Source of the DNA: Allocoleopsis franciscana PCC 7113
GTDB taxonomy: Bacteria > Cyanobacteriota > Cyanobacteriia > Cyanobacteriales > Coleofasciculaceae
Reading direction: 5' to 3'
Assembly: GCF_000317515.1 (NCBI RefSeq)
Contig: NC_019738.1
Location: 4,552,001-4,616,000, forward strand
Length of the DNA: 64,000 nt
Of this stretch, positions 44,926 to 53,973 are shown piece after piece. The stretch's first letter is position 1; each line of letters starts with the position of its first letter. The notes under the pieces were generated by a model. The model searched no databases and was not told where the DNA came from. It saw only the letters and a list, made by a program, of their open reading frames with translations. Both the position numbers and the translations under genes were made by a program.

Positions 44926-47280
44926 ATGGGTAAGTTAGTCGTCCTAAAGCTAGGGGATGGTAGCTTTGAACAGGGATTTCCTGTTACCTTGCAAATGGGA
45001 GAGGATGAACGTCCCCCCTGTTTGGAAATCATCGGTAAGCTGCCACCAATTCCGGAAATTCCTCAATCCTATAAAACTTGGTCTACGACTTATCGCGATT
45101 TGGGAGGGCCTTCCCGACTCGAAGCCCCTGCTGCCCAACGCACCCATTTTTCCAGCATTGAAAGTTGCTGTAGTGCTGCCCAAATTTTACGCGATCGCCT
45201 GAACAATTGGCTCTACTCGGAACCGTTTCGCCCTATCCGAGAAAAATTACTCGAACAATTGATGCCGTCTGATGAAATCCGGCTGATTATTCAAACGAAC
45301 GATATTTGGTTAAAGCGACTTCCCTGGCATCTGTGGGATTTTTGCGATCGCTACCCCAAAGCTGAAATTGCCTTAAGTCCACTGGGTTTTCCTCCTCACG
45401 AAACCAACCTAACCTCTCATACTCAAGTCAAAATCTTAGCTATTCTGGGTAATAGTAAAGAGATTAATATCCAAGCAGATCGGTTGTTACTCGAACAATT
45501 ACCTAATGCCGAAATCCGTTTTTTGGTAGAACCCCAACGCCATGAATTCAGTGAAGAACTGTGGAATCAAGAATGGGATATTCTCTTTTTCGCAGGGCAT
45601 AGTTCCAGTAATTGTAATGGAGAAACAGGTCGAATATATCTCAATCAAACTGATAGTTTGACCTTTACTGAGTTAAAATTTGCTGTTAAAAAAGCCGTAG
45701 AACGAGGCTTAAAAATTGCTATTTTCAATTCTTGTGATGGCTTGGGATTAGCTAAAGATTTAGTCGATTTGAATATTCCGCAAGTCGTTGTCATGCGGGA
45801 ACCGGTGCCTGACCGCGTCTCCCAAGAATTTTTAAAGTACTTTTTAAATGCATTTTCTAAAGGTGAATCATTCTATCTCGCCGTGCGAGAGGCAAGAGAA
45901 CGCTTACAGGGATGGGAAGATCGATTTCCTTGTGCGACTTGGTTACCGCTGATTTGTCAGAATCCTGCTGTTGTGCCACCGACTTGGCGAGATTTATATG
46001 TGGATGACGATGACAACGACCATGACAACGACCATGACAACGACCATGACAAGGATGATGACAAACGCCCTCCACCGCCTCCGCCCGTTTTGCGGTGTAG
46101 CCTGCGGACTGTGTTACTCATCAGTGTGAGCATCACCTCCCTATTTTTGGGAATTCGACACAAGGGACTCCTGCAACCCTTAGAATTATCAGCGTTTGAC
46201 TGGATGATGCAAATCAGACCCGCCGAACCCCCTGATTCGCGGCTTTTGGTCGTCACGGTCACGGAAGATGATATTAAAGCTCAGGGAAATGAGTTTAGGC
46301 GTGGGTCACTCTCCGATCGCACGTTAGCACGACTGTTAGCGAAACTCGAATCCTATCAACCCAGAGTGATTGGTTTAGATATCTATCGGGATTTCCCTGT
46401 AGAAGCCAAGTATCCAGAGTTAGCCAAATATCTCAGAGACAGTCAACGCTTCATTGCTGTGTGCGAAGCCAGTACAGACCCTAGCGACCCGGCGATTGAA
46501 CCGCCGCCAGAAGTCCCCAAGGGCAACTTGGGCTTAAGTGATGTGGCGATCGATTCCGGTGGCATTGTCCGTCGTCATCTTCTGGCGATGACCCCATCTC
46601 CTGCCTCTGCTTGCAAGCCCTACTACACCCTCAGCACTCAGTTAGCATTTCGCTACCTAGAAACACAGGGCATCTCGCGTCAATTGACCCCAGACGGGTT
46701 CTTAAAACTGGGCAAAGTGGTGTTTAATCCCCTAGAAGCCCATAGCAATGGCTACCAAGGTACCGATGCCTGGGGTCACCAAGTCCTGCTCAATTATCGC
46801 TTCTACCGTTCTCCTGAAGATTTTGCCGGACAAGTCAGCGTCACCCAGGTTCTGAACGATCAGCTCAATCCTGACGCTGTCAAAGGCCGGGTTGTTCTGA
46901 TTGGTGTTACAGCGCCCAGCGCCAAAGATTTTTTTCTCACACCTTACGGTCAAAGAATCCCAGGTGTTGTCGTTCATGCCCAGCAAGTGAGTCAGATTCT
47001 CAGTGCTGTTCTTGATGGGCGACCCCTTTTGTGGGTTTGGCCTGGGTGGGGAGATGCCCTGTGGATTTGGGGGTGGTCGTTGGTTGGTGGTCTAATTTCT
47101 TGGCGCTTTTTCAAAGGACTGCGCTGGGTGGTGGTGATGGGTGCGATTACCATTTTGTACGGGCTTAGCTACGTACTGTTCCTGCTGGGAGGGTGGATTC
47201 CTCTGGTTCCGGCAATTCTGGTTGTGGTATCGACCAGTGGCGGTGTTTTGGCTTACACCACCTGGCAAGCCCGAAAGTAA
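44926..47280 (+). CDS. CHAT protease-like domain fused to a CHASE2 sensor
   Basis: A 784-residue protein. Residues about 100-355 form a CHAT (caspase-like) domain with a His in FFAGHSSS (H225) and a Cys in FNSCDGLGLA (C270), the expected catalytic dyad. A linker of DNDH repeats (about 360-383) and a proline run lead to a membrane helix (about 392-412). A CHASE2 extracytoplasmic sensor follows (ALDWMMQIRP-like SAFDWMMQIRPAEPPD, then GLDIYRDFP, NLGLSDVAIDSGGIVRRH, GRVVLIGVTAPSAKDFFLTPY), and three terminal helices. Inferred topology: protease in the cytoplasm, sensor in the periplasm. The gene sits 24 bp before a DUF928 gene. No kinase or cyclase output is present, so CHAT appears to be the output. 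Confidence 0.88.
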   Translation: MGKLVVLKLGDGSFEQGFPVTLQMGEDERPPCLEIIGKLPPIPEIPQSYKTWSTTYRDLGGPSRLEAPAAQRTHFSSIESCCSAAQILRDRLNNWLYSEPFRPIREKLLEQLMPSDEIRLIIQTNDIWLKRLPWHLWDFCDRYPKAEIALSPLGFPPHETNLTSHTQVKILAILGNSKEINIQADRLLLEQLPNAEIRFLVEPQRHEFSEELWNQEWDILFFAGHSSSNCNGETGRIYLNQTDSLTFTELKFAVKKAVERGLKIAIFNSCDGLGLAKDLVDLNIPQVVVMREPVPDRVSQEFLKYFLNAFSKGESFYLAVREARERLQGWEDRFPCATWLPLICQNPAVVPPTWRDLYVDDDDNDHDNDHDNDHDKDDDKRPPPPPPVLRCSLRTVLLISVSITSLFLGIRHKGLLQPLELSAFDWMMQIRPAEPPDSRLLVVTVTEDDIKAQGNEFRRGSLSDRTLARLLAKLESYQPRVIGLDIYRDFPVEAKYPELAKYLRDSQRFIAVCEASTDPSDPAIEPPPEVPKGNLGLSDVAIDSGGIVRRHLLAMTPSPASACKPYYTLSTQLAFRYLETQGISRQLTPDGFLKLGKVVFNPLEAHSNGYQGTDAWGHQVLLNYRFYRSPEDFAGQVSVTQVLNDQLNPDAVKGRVVLIGVTAPSAKDFFLTPYGQRIPGVVVHAQQVSQILSAVLDGRPLLWVWPGWGDALWIWGWSLVGGLISWRFFKGLRWVVVMGAITILYGLSYVLFLLGGWIPLVPAILVVVSTSGGVLAYTTWQARK

Positions 47281-47304
47281 CCTTCTACACCTGATTCATT
47301 CATC

Positions 47305-48213
47305 ATGATTAACAAAAAGTTATCTCATCTCCCCAAAACCCTAGCGATGGGTTTGACTGTTGTTGGAGTGTATAGCCATCTGCCACTACCCACCCAGGCG
47401 ACAACTGCACCAACCCCATCGACTTTATCGGTTGTTTCAACAGCCTCGTCTGCGGCGAAAACCCAACCCTCCTTCCTCCGGTTCCAACTTGCTCAGACAC
47501 CCGGACAACTCGCCAGTCGCAGCGCAGGGGCACCATTTAAGACCACACCCTTGCTCAAAGACAGAGGCGCACCCGCACCCGGTAAACGAGTGGGTGGAGC
47601 CAGCCGGGGTAGTTGTCCAAGAGCCAGCAAGAATCTCACCGCTTTGGTGCCTGTGATTCCAACTCTTCCTACTGACTCTGTGTTGGGCTTAACCTTTGCT
47701 GAGCATCCCACCTTGTGGTTTTATGTTCCCTATTCCTTAACAGCCACACGCCCTGTTGAGTTCATCCTGTTAGATGACAAAGGTACGGAACTTTACAGAA
47801 CCTTGCTATCGGAGTCGGGCACCGCGCCTGGAGTCATGGGCTTCAAGATTCCAGAAACAGTGGCACCCCTGGCGGTTAACAAGCGCTATAAGTGGTACCT
47901 GACCGTTTTTTGCGATGCGAATGAGCGTAGTGATTTTAGGTCTGTGGATGGCTGGGTACAACGGGTTGCCCTCGACCCCAAACTCCAACAGACGTTAGAG
48001 CACGCAAACCCCCAACAGAAGGCTGTTCTTTATACCCAAGCCGGTGTCTGGCACGAGGCTGTAACCACTCTTGCCCAAATGCATCGCCAGAATCCCAACA
48101 ATGCTATCCTGCAACAGCAGTGGCAAGAATTAATGCAATTGATTGATTTAGGTGCAATTGCTCCGGAACCCATTACCTCAATGCTTACTCCTAAGAAATC
48201 AGCCCCAGATTAA
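47305..48213 (+). CDS. DUF928 family secreted protein, copy 1
   Basis: A 302-residue protein with a signal peptide (MINKKLSHLPKTLAMGLTVVGVYS, cleavage near PTQAT). The DUF928 core follows: DRGAPAPGKRVGGASRGSCP, LTALVPV, SVLGLTFAEHPTLWFYVPYSL, RPVEFILLDDKGTELYRTLL, GVMGFKIPETVAPLAVNKRYKWYLTVFC and GWVQRVALDPKLQQTL. The C-terminal helices (QQKAVLYTQAGVWHEAVTTLAQMHRQNP) are also typical. It is tightly linked to the CHAT-CHASE2 gene (24-bp gap), so co-expression and a partnership with the CHASE2 sensor in the periplasm are likely. Confidence 0.88.
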   Translation: MINKKLSHLPKTLAMGLTVVGVYSHLPLPTQATTAPTPSTLSVVSTASSAAKTQPSFLRFQLAQTPGQLASRSAGAPFKTTPLLKDRGAPAPGKRVGGASRGSCPRASKNLTALVPVIPTLPTDSVLGLTFAEHPTLWFYVPYSLTATRPVEFILLDDKGTELYRTLLSESGTAPGVMGFKIPETVAPLAVNKRYKWYLTVFCDANERSDFRSVDGWVQRVALDPKLQQTLEHANPQQKAVLYTQAGVWHEAVTTLAQMHRQNPNNAILQQQWQELMQLIDLGAIAPEPITSMLTPKKSAPD

Positions 48214-48272
48214 TCTCACTCTTGTTATCGAACGAAGCTGTTACAAGCTCATTATTTTGAGCTTTCACCCAG

Positions 48273-48370
48273 GGCGGTTGGGTGCCTCTTGTCCCGGCAG
48301 CCCTGGTTTTAGTGTCTACTAGTGAAAGTCTCTTAACTTAGAACTTAGACCACTGACCAGCCCGACGCCT
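48273..48370 (+). pseudogene. Remnant of a second CHASE2 gene 3' end
   Basis: The frame starting at 48273 reads GGWVPLVPAALVLVSTSES, which aligns with GGWIPLVPAILVVVSTSGG at the C-terminus of the CHAT-CHASE2 protein upstream. The non-coding sequence after it (GCCCGA...TACCTTCTACAC and ATGATTAACAAA) also matches what follows the intact CHASE2 gene. This is the decayed 3' tail of a duplicated CHASE2 gene left in front of the second DUF928 gene. Confidence 0.85.
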
Positions 48371-48395
48371 ACCTTCTACACTTTACTAGTTGATT

Positions 48396-49409
48396 ATGAT
48401 TAACAAAACATCATCCGAACGACAGAAAAGCTCAACGCTTAGCTGGGCTACCTCTTGGGCATTTGCTCTGATCGTTGCTGGGGCGTATGCGAGTATTCCT
48501 CGACAAAGCCTTGCCACTCCTGTACAAACCCAATCGACCCCGGTCGTCTCGACAGTAACGCCGACTCCGGTTGAGGCAACTCCACCCTCTTGTGTGAAAC
48601 TACAACTGGCTCAGCTTGAAAAACAACAGGTTCAGCGAAGTACACCCCAGGGTGATTCTCGCCCTGGTGGAGATGTTCTTGCTCAGAATCCACCTCAAAA
48701 CCCTCCAAAAGACCGAGGCGCACCTGCACCAGGGCAACGGACAGGTGGGGCGACGCGTGGAAGGTGTCCATCTGCCAGCAAGCCTCTTACGGCTTTGGTG
48801 CCGATTATTTCAGCCTCTTCGGATAAGAGTCAACACCCAGTTCTCGCCAGCACTCCCACCGGGTCAGTTTTGGGTTTAACCGTCGTCTCCCATCCAACGT
48901 TTTGGTTTTATGTTCCTTATTCCATCACGTCTGAACGTCCCGTTGAGTTTATCCTCAAGGATGATCGGGACAACATCATTTATCAAACGTTGTTATCCGA
49001 GTCGGCAACTGCGCCCGGTGTAGTCGGTTTCAAGCTTCCTAATACAGTGAAACCCCTGGAGGTCAACAAACGGTATAACTGGTTCCTCACTATCGCTTGT
49101 ACTCCACCATCATCGATCTCTAGCGATCAACAAGAGCCGGTCAAGATCTTTGTTTCAGGCTGGGTAGAACGGGTGACTCTTGATCCCTCACTCCAACGGG
49201 AGTTAGACAAAGCGACACCCCAACAGCAGGCTCTTCTTTATGCCAAAGGCGGCATTTGGTACGAGGCTGTAACCAATCTGGCTGAGCTACGTCGTCAAAA
49301 ACCAAACGATGTCACCCTAAAGGCAGAATGGGCTAAATTGTTGCGATCGATTAACTTAGAGGCGATCGCATCTGAACCGATTACCTCCATGCTGACTCCG
49401 AAAAAATAA
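48396..49409 (+). CDS. DUF928 family secreted protein, copy 2
   Basis: 337 residues from the ATG at 48396 (an in-frame TTG at 48390 is also possible). It has a signal peptide (SWATSWAFALIVAGAYASIPRQSLA) and the same DUF928 core as copy 1: DRGAPAPGQRTGGATRGRCP, LTALVPI, SVLGLTVVSHPTFWFYVPYS, RPVEFILKDDRDN and VVGFKLPNTVKPLEVNKRYNWFLTIAC. The two copies are clear paralogues with an extra Gln/Asn/Pro-rich stretch here (about 80-110). Preceding remnant CHASE2 sequence shows it arose with a duplicated CHASE2-DUF928 unit. Confidence 0.87.
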   Translation: MINKTSSERQKSSTLSWATSWAFALIVAGAYASIPRQSLATPVQTQSTPVVSTVTPTPVEATPPSCVKLQLAQLEKQQVQRSTPQGDSRPGGDVLAQNPPQNPPKDRGAPAPGQRTGGATRGRCPSASKPLTALVPIISASSDKSQHPVLASTPTGSVLGLTVVSHPTFWFYVPYSITSERPVEFILKDDRDNIIYQTLLSESATAPGVVGFKLPNTVKPLEVNKRYNWFLTIACTPPSSISSDQQEPVKIFVSGWVERVTLDPSLQRELDKATPQQQALLYAKGGIWYEAVTNLAELRRQKPNDVTLKAEWAKLLRSINLEAIASEPITSMLTPKK

Positions 49410-49484
49410 GCCCTGGGTGATGGGTCAAAATCAACCTTTAACAACGAAAATTACATTTTCGGTCAGCTATGAGCCATGCCTCTA

Positions 49485-50060
49485 TCAATCCAAAGAACAT
49501 GTGCGCTGCAATGCCTGCTGTAACAACGATTGATAGTTCTGTTCACTAATGGTTTGGGCACCGAAACGAGCGAGGTGGGGGTTGTTCATCTGAGCATCAA
49601 ATAGGATAAACCCTCGCGATCGCAACTGTTCCACTAACTTCACTAGCGCGACCTTGGAGCCTTCAGGAATCCGATAAAACATAGATTCACCAATGAAGGC
49701 TCCACCAATCACAATTCCTAAAATTCCTCCTGCCAACTCATCATCTTGCCAAGTTTCAAAGCTATAAGCCCAACCCGCTTTATAAAGTGACCAATAAATC
49801 TCCTTCAGCTGGGTAGAAATCCAGGTGGATTCTCGATTTGCACAACCCGCAATCACACCTTTAAAGTCACGGTTAATTGCTATGCTAAACCGCTCCTGAT
49901 TAAGGACGCGACGCAATGACGTTGGATAGCGAAATCGGTCATCCAGGGGAATGATCGCCCGGTGGCGACTGGTGTACCAGCCTAAATCGCCAGTTTCATC
50001 TGCCATCAAGAAGTAGCCTTGGGCATATCCCTGAATTAGGGAAGGAATATCAAATGCCAT
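49485..50060 (-). CDS. aat: Leucyl/phenylalanyl-tRNA--protein transferase
   Basis: A 191-residue enzyme of the N-degron pathway that adds Leu or Phe to proteins with N-terminal Arg or Lys. Conserved segments are [74 protein letters not shown] and [15 protein letters not shown]. The cyanobacterial form is shorter than that of Escherichia coli and starts directly with [12 protein letters not shown]. It is a single gene, with neighbours unrelated in function. Confidence 0.93.
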   Translation of the reverse strand: MAFDIPSLIQGYAQGYFLMADETGDLGWYTSRHRAIIPLDDRFRYPTSLRRVLNQERFSIAINRDFKGVIAGCANRESTWISTQLKEIYWSLYKAGWAYSFETWQDDELAGGILGIVIGGAFIGESMFYRIPEGSKVALVKLVEQLRSRGFILFDAQMNNPHLARFGAQTISEQNYQSLLQQALQRTCSLD

Positions 50061-50259
50061 GAATAGAGTTCATTCGTCAGAAGCGATCATATATATTATT
50101 TAACTGGGTATTTGATATTATCAGGAAATTAAGAAAACGATCAGAATCTAGCCAGTATAAATGAATTGTAAAACTCTTTCCTATCTTTCTTTGTGTTCTC
50201 CGTATCTCTGTGGTTTATTCTTTTTCACGAATCATTTAGAACCTCTATATACGACCTAA

Positions 50260-51312
50260 TCAACCTTTTTTGAGTGCCTTTCTCACCAACTCAGGAATCT
50301 GAGAAGGACGCTCTGCCACAGGGATATTCGCTTGCTTAAAAGCTGCCACTTTGTGCTGGGCCGTGCTGGCATTGGTAATTGGCCCTGATAGCTGAGCCGC
50401 AATAATGGCACTAGCATCACTAATTTGTTTGTCCAAGGGTGTATAACTTCCAGCCACATAAGCAATCACAGGTTTATCAATAGCCTGGGCAATGTACTCA
50501 GCGGTTGCGTCATCGCTCAAACCACCGGTTTGATCCACTAAAACAATAACTTTCGTACTTTTATCCATGGCTAAAATCTGTAGCCATTGACAAAAAGAAG
50601 ACCCAACAATAGCCGCACTACCCAGATTAACCGCCATGGATTGTCCGAGTTTGGCATGGGTTAACCCTAGCGCCACTTCATAAGCCAGGGCACCAGCACG
50701 CGCAATCAAGCCAACGGGTCCGGGCGTATAAAATTCGCTCTCCTGAGCACCTAGCAAGACTTTTCCCGGCACAATAATACCCGAACTACTTGGCCCCACA
50801 ATCACAGTCCCTGTGGCCTCAGCTTTCCGCAGGAGGCGAACCATATCCAGGGGGGGAACACCCTCTGTCACCAAAATAATCAGCGGAATCTCTGCATCCA
50901 TCGCTTCGAGTGCAGCATCCAGAACTCGGTAGGATTCCACAAAAATAATGCTCGCCTCAATGGGTCCTGTCTGAGGCAGCACCTGTTCGACCAAGTCAAA
51001 GACAGGAATACCATGAAGTTCTTGCCCTCCCTGACCGGCACTCACCCCAGCCACGACATTGGTACCATAGGCTTTCATGCGAGCGGTGTAGTAGGAACCT
51101 AAAGGCTGGGTAATGCCTTGAACCAAGACTTTGCTGTTTGGCGTCAAGTTAATCGTCGCTTGATGTGCAAGTGGTGTAGATGCTGGATTGAGCGTCTCAA
51201 CAACCCCAGCGGCTACCTTGGTACCATTAGATTTCATGGGGAGGGCGTAGTCGGAACTCAGTGATGGTGTACTGTCCTGTTCCAGGGCTTGGCTTTCTGA
51301 GGTCAAGTTCAT
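50260..51312 (-). CDS. Succinyl-CoA ligase alpha-subunit-like protein (SucD-like) with duplicated N-terminus
   Basis: From the ATG at 51312 the protein has 350 residues. The canonical N-terminus (INLTPNSKVLVQGITQPLGSYYTARMKAYGTNVVAGV) begins 53 residues in, and the first 37 residues are a diverged copy of it. The CoA-binding/Rossmann core, AGALAYEVALGL and the GSSFCQWLQIL segment follow. Cys replaces part of the usual phospho-His region (GSAAIVGSS), so classical catalysis is uncertain. It lies downstream of a SucC-like gene on the same strand, and the pair may form a CoA ligase heteromer. An ATT at 51151-51153 stands where homologues start. Confidence 0.78.
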   Translation of the reverse strand: MNLTSESQALEQDSTPSLSSDYALPMKSNGTKVAAGVVETLNPASTPLAHQATINLTPNSKVLVQGITQPLGSYYTARMKAYGTNVVAGVSAGQGGQELHGIPVFDLVEQVLPQTGPIEASIIFVESYRVLDAALEAMDAEIPLIILVTEGVPPLDMVRLLRKAEATGTVIVGPSSSGIIVPGKVLLGAQESEFYTPGPVGLIARAGALAYEVALGLTHAKLGQSMAVNLGSAAIVGSSFCQWLQILAMDKSTKVIVLVDQTGGLSDDATAEYIAQAIDKPVIAYVAGSYTPLDKQISDASAIIAAQLSGPITNASTAQHKVAAFKQANIPVAERPSQIPELVRKALKKG

Positions 51313-51565
51313 AGGTACTTTCTGGTTCAAGAGGTGTAGCTGCTGGATTGAGCTTAACAAAAGCAGCCAACTCTTCCCAGAGGAGGGTAAGTTTAACAAA
51401 ACAGAGAAAGAGAATCAACCGACTCAAGACCATCAGGATACTAACCTTATACAGATTAATCTTAAGTCGGTGATCATTTGTGAGAAAAACGTAATCAGAG
51501 CTTAATGATAGGGATCTCCCCGTCTTCTTCCTCTCCCTAGGTTGTGAATCTTGATCTTGCTTGGG

Positions 51566-52831
51566 TTAAGACTGCCTCACCTTGGAGTTGGCCAGGGAAA
51601 TCGCTTGGGCTACTGCCTCATCCAAGTTATCCCTCCAATGTACCGGTATCGCTGCCAGACGTTCTTTAGCCGAGTCAATTTGCCCTCCCACAATCCGGAT
51701 GACAAAGTGAGGGAGCGGACTGAGAGATACAGGTTGCTTAGAGAGCGTATGAGTCCCATTATTTTGAGTACGATGAGTCCGAGCCGTCATTCCCCTCGGT
51801 CTATCTGCCTGCTCTACTGCCTTGAGCGCAGACACTTCCCCCACTTTAGGAAGCAAATAATTCGCAATGACCTGAGCCACTTGTTCACTGGCGTTCGCAC
51901 TGCTCAAAATGTTGACTAAGATAACTTTAATCCCTTTGGCTTCTGTAATTTGCTTGAGCGCACTTTGCAGTTGTTGTACGGGAGAGGACTCGGCTGGCAC
52001 GTCCCAACGGGTAGACCCGTCCAAAATCAGACAACTAGCGGGTTTCCCATGTTCTTGGTAGACCAAATCTAAGGTCGCAGCAGCCAGACAAGCATCGTTA
52101 CACAAAATCCCAATATTGCCTTCTGTGTCCGTCCAGTTGAGGTTAGGCACTCGCTGAGAGGAGCTATTCGGAATAATGGATGCCAAGCTGGCTAACTCGG
52201 TATGACGCCCCAAAGCATTGTCATTTGCCGCAATTTTGCCATCCAATGCCATCACCTCACCCGTGGAACTAATGCCTAGGGGATTAATTTCCACTAAGTC
52301 CAGGTCTTTTTGGAGAAATAGCTGGTACATTTTTTGGATAACCCCACTAACCGACTCAATGAGCTGTCCTTGGAGTCCCATTTTCAGGGCGAGACGCCGC
52401 GCATAAAAGGAGGAGAATTCTTGCTCCACCACTACCTTTTGCATGTGTTGAATCACGGCTTCTACGTTAATGCCTCCTTGGGAAGACCCTAAGAGGACAG
52501 GACGCCCAAGGGTATAGTCGAGGATGACGGCGAGAAACAATTCCCGCTCAGCATCATAGCGGGATTCGGCGAGCAGGACTTGGGGATAGCGACCGAGAAT
52601 CGGAAGGTTGAAAATAGCTCTTGCTGCCGCGATCGCATCAATGGTATTTTCCACAAAGCGGATACCACCGGCTCTACCCCTTCCTCCTGTAGGCACCTGA
52701 GACTTGAGGACGACCGGATAAGGAATTTCTAAGCGCTTGAGGTCGGTAGGATGGTCGATGCGTTGAGACGGCAAAACAGGGATGCCAATCTCGCGAAATA
52801 ATTCTTTCGCTTGGTACTCTAATAAGTCCAT
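51566..52831 (-). CDS. Succinyl-CoA ligase beta-subunit-like protein (SucC-like)
   Basis: A 421-residue ATP-grasp protein from the ATG at 52831; the frame extends to 52912 but the homologous start MDLLEYQAKELFREIGIPV fixes the shorter form. PVVLKSQVPTGGRGRAGGIRF is the ATP-grasp lysine region, DLDLVEINPLGIS holds the metal-binding Glu and Asn, and GNIGILCNDACLAAATLDL belongs to the ligase domain. Family members couple succinyl-CoA and ADP/GDP phosphorylation. The C-terminal about 80 residues (after EQADRPRGMT) are divergent. It precedes the SucD-like gene by about 250 bp. Confidence 0.85.
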   Translation of the reverse strand: MDLLEYQAKELFREIGIPVLPSQRIDHPTDLKRLEIPYPVVLKSQVPTGGRGRAGGIRFVENTIDAIAAARAIFNLPILGRYPQVLLAESRYDAERELFLAVILDYTLGRPVLLGSSQGGINVEAVIQHMQKVVVEQEFSSFYARRLALKMGLQGQLIESVSGVIQKMYQLFLQKDLDLVEINPLGISSTGEVMALDGKIAANDNALGRHTELASLASIIPNSSSQRVPNLNWTDTEGNIGILCNDACLAAATLDLVYQEHGKPASCLILDGSTRWDVPAESSPVQQLQSALKQITEAKGIKVILVNILSSANASEQVAQVIANYLLPKVGEVSALKAVEQADRPRGMTARTHRTQNNGTHTLSKQPVSLSPLPHFVIRIVGGQIDSAKERLAAIPVHWRDNLDEAVAQAISLANSKVRQS

Positions 52832-53055
52832 AAATGGGTATTGATTAAAGGTCAACTGAAAGCTGAAGTATGAAGTATGAAGAATTAAGTATAAAGTAGG
52901 AAAATTTCCCACCTCGGAGAGTTAGGCTCCAGTCAGGGCAAGGCATATACCGATAAATTTCCACTTCATCCTTCATCCTTTATTCTTCAGACTTCTTTAC
53001 TCAAACGCTCTTAACCTTTATTAAGTTATCAATTTCCCACCTTGCAGTTGGTTTT

Positions 53056-53973
53056 CTACCTTACCCTTTGAGCCAAACTTTTCCACTCTTTCTCCACTTG
53101 GTCGATTTTGTAGAAGCGTTTCCAGAACAGGTCTACCAGTGGAGTTGGTAGGAGTTTCCTCATCAAAAACAGCATCATCTTTCCTCCAGTCGCCGCCACG
53201 TAGCGGGGACGGGGGTGGCGCGAGGTGAGTGCCCGAATAATCACATCTGCCACCCGTTCTGAACTCCAAGCCAGAAGTGCCGTTTGCTGTTCAATGTCTT
53301 TGATGCCCTCAATCGCTGCTCGATAAAGCTTTCGTCCTGCCTCCGGTATATTCAGATCGACTTTACCACCAGCCACACTAAAAAAGTCTGTGGTTACGGG
53401 GCCGGGTTCAATCACACTGACTTTAATGTTAAATGCCCCTAATTCCATCCGCATCACATCACTCAAGGCTTCTAGGGCAAATTTAGAAGGGCTATACATC
53501 CCCCCCGCCGGAAATGCCACCCGACCGCCGAGGGATGAGACATTGATAATTCGTCCACCCCCCTGCTCTCGCAGGGTGGGGATTAACGCCTGACTCAAGA
53601 TTAACGGCGCATGAAAATTGACGGCAAATTGCCGTTGGGCATCTTCCGGTGAAATTAATTCCATCGGCCCCATCTGTCCGTAGCCGGCATTATTCACCAG
53701 GACATCTACTCGACCAAAGTGGTCAATCGCTTTTTGAGGAAGGGCTTTGACCTGTTCGAGTTGAGCGAGGTCAGTTGCCACAACCAGGACTTGTGCACCC
53801 ACTTTTTCACAATCAGTCGCGACAGCTTGTAATTTCTCCTGATTACGGGCGGCAAGGACTAAGCGAATACCCAAAAATTGCTGGGCTAACCGTCGGGCGA
53901 GAGCTGCACCAATCCCGGTGGAAGCACCAGTAATTAAAATAACTTGTTCGGCTAGGGGGGGAGACTGAGTCAT
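53056..53973 (-). CDS. Short-chain dehydrogenase/reductase
   Basis: A 305-residue SDR with the NAD(P)-binding motif LITGASTGIGAALARRLA near residue 15, VLVNNAGYGQMGPM near 90, catalytic Ser in IINVSSLGGR and YSPSKFALEALSDVMRMEL (Tyr and Lys of YxxxK) near 155. The C-terminal about 60 residues (LTSRHPRPRYVAATGGKMMLFLMRKLLPTPLVDLFWKRFY) are basic and hydrophobic, as in membrane-associated lipid-type SDRs. The substrate is unknown. It has no functional neighbours. Confidence 0.88.
   Translation of the reverse strand: MTQSPPLAEQVILITGASTGIGAALARRLAQQFLGIRLVLAARNQEKLQAVATDCEKVGAQVLVVATDLAQLEQVKALPQKAIDHFGRVDVLVNNAGYGQMGPMELISPEDAQRQFAVNFHAPLILSQALIPTLREQGGGRIINVSSLGGRVAFPAGGMYSPSKFALEALSDVMRMELGAFNIKVSVIEPGPVTTDFFSVAGGKVDLNIPEAGRKLYRAAIEGIKDIEQQTALLAWSSERVADVIIRALTSRHPRPRYVAATGGKMMLFLMRKLLPTPLVDLFWKRFYKIDQVEKEWKSLAQRVR

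Noticed and set aside
48244-48265. AAGCTCA/TGAGCTT hairpin after the first DUF928 gene as terminator
   Set aside because: The stem is weak and no T-run follows; termination cannot be claimed.
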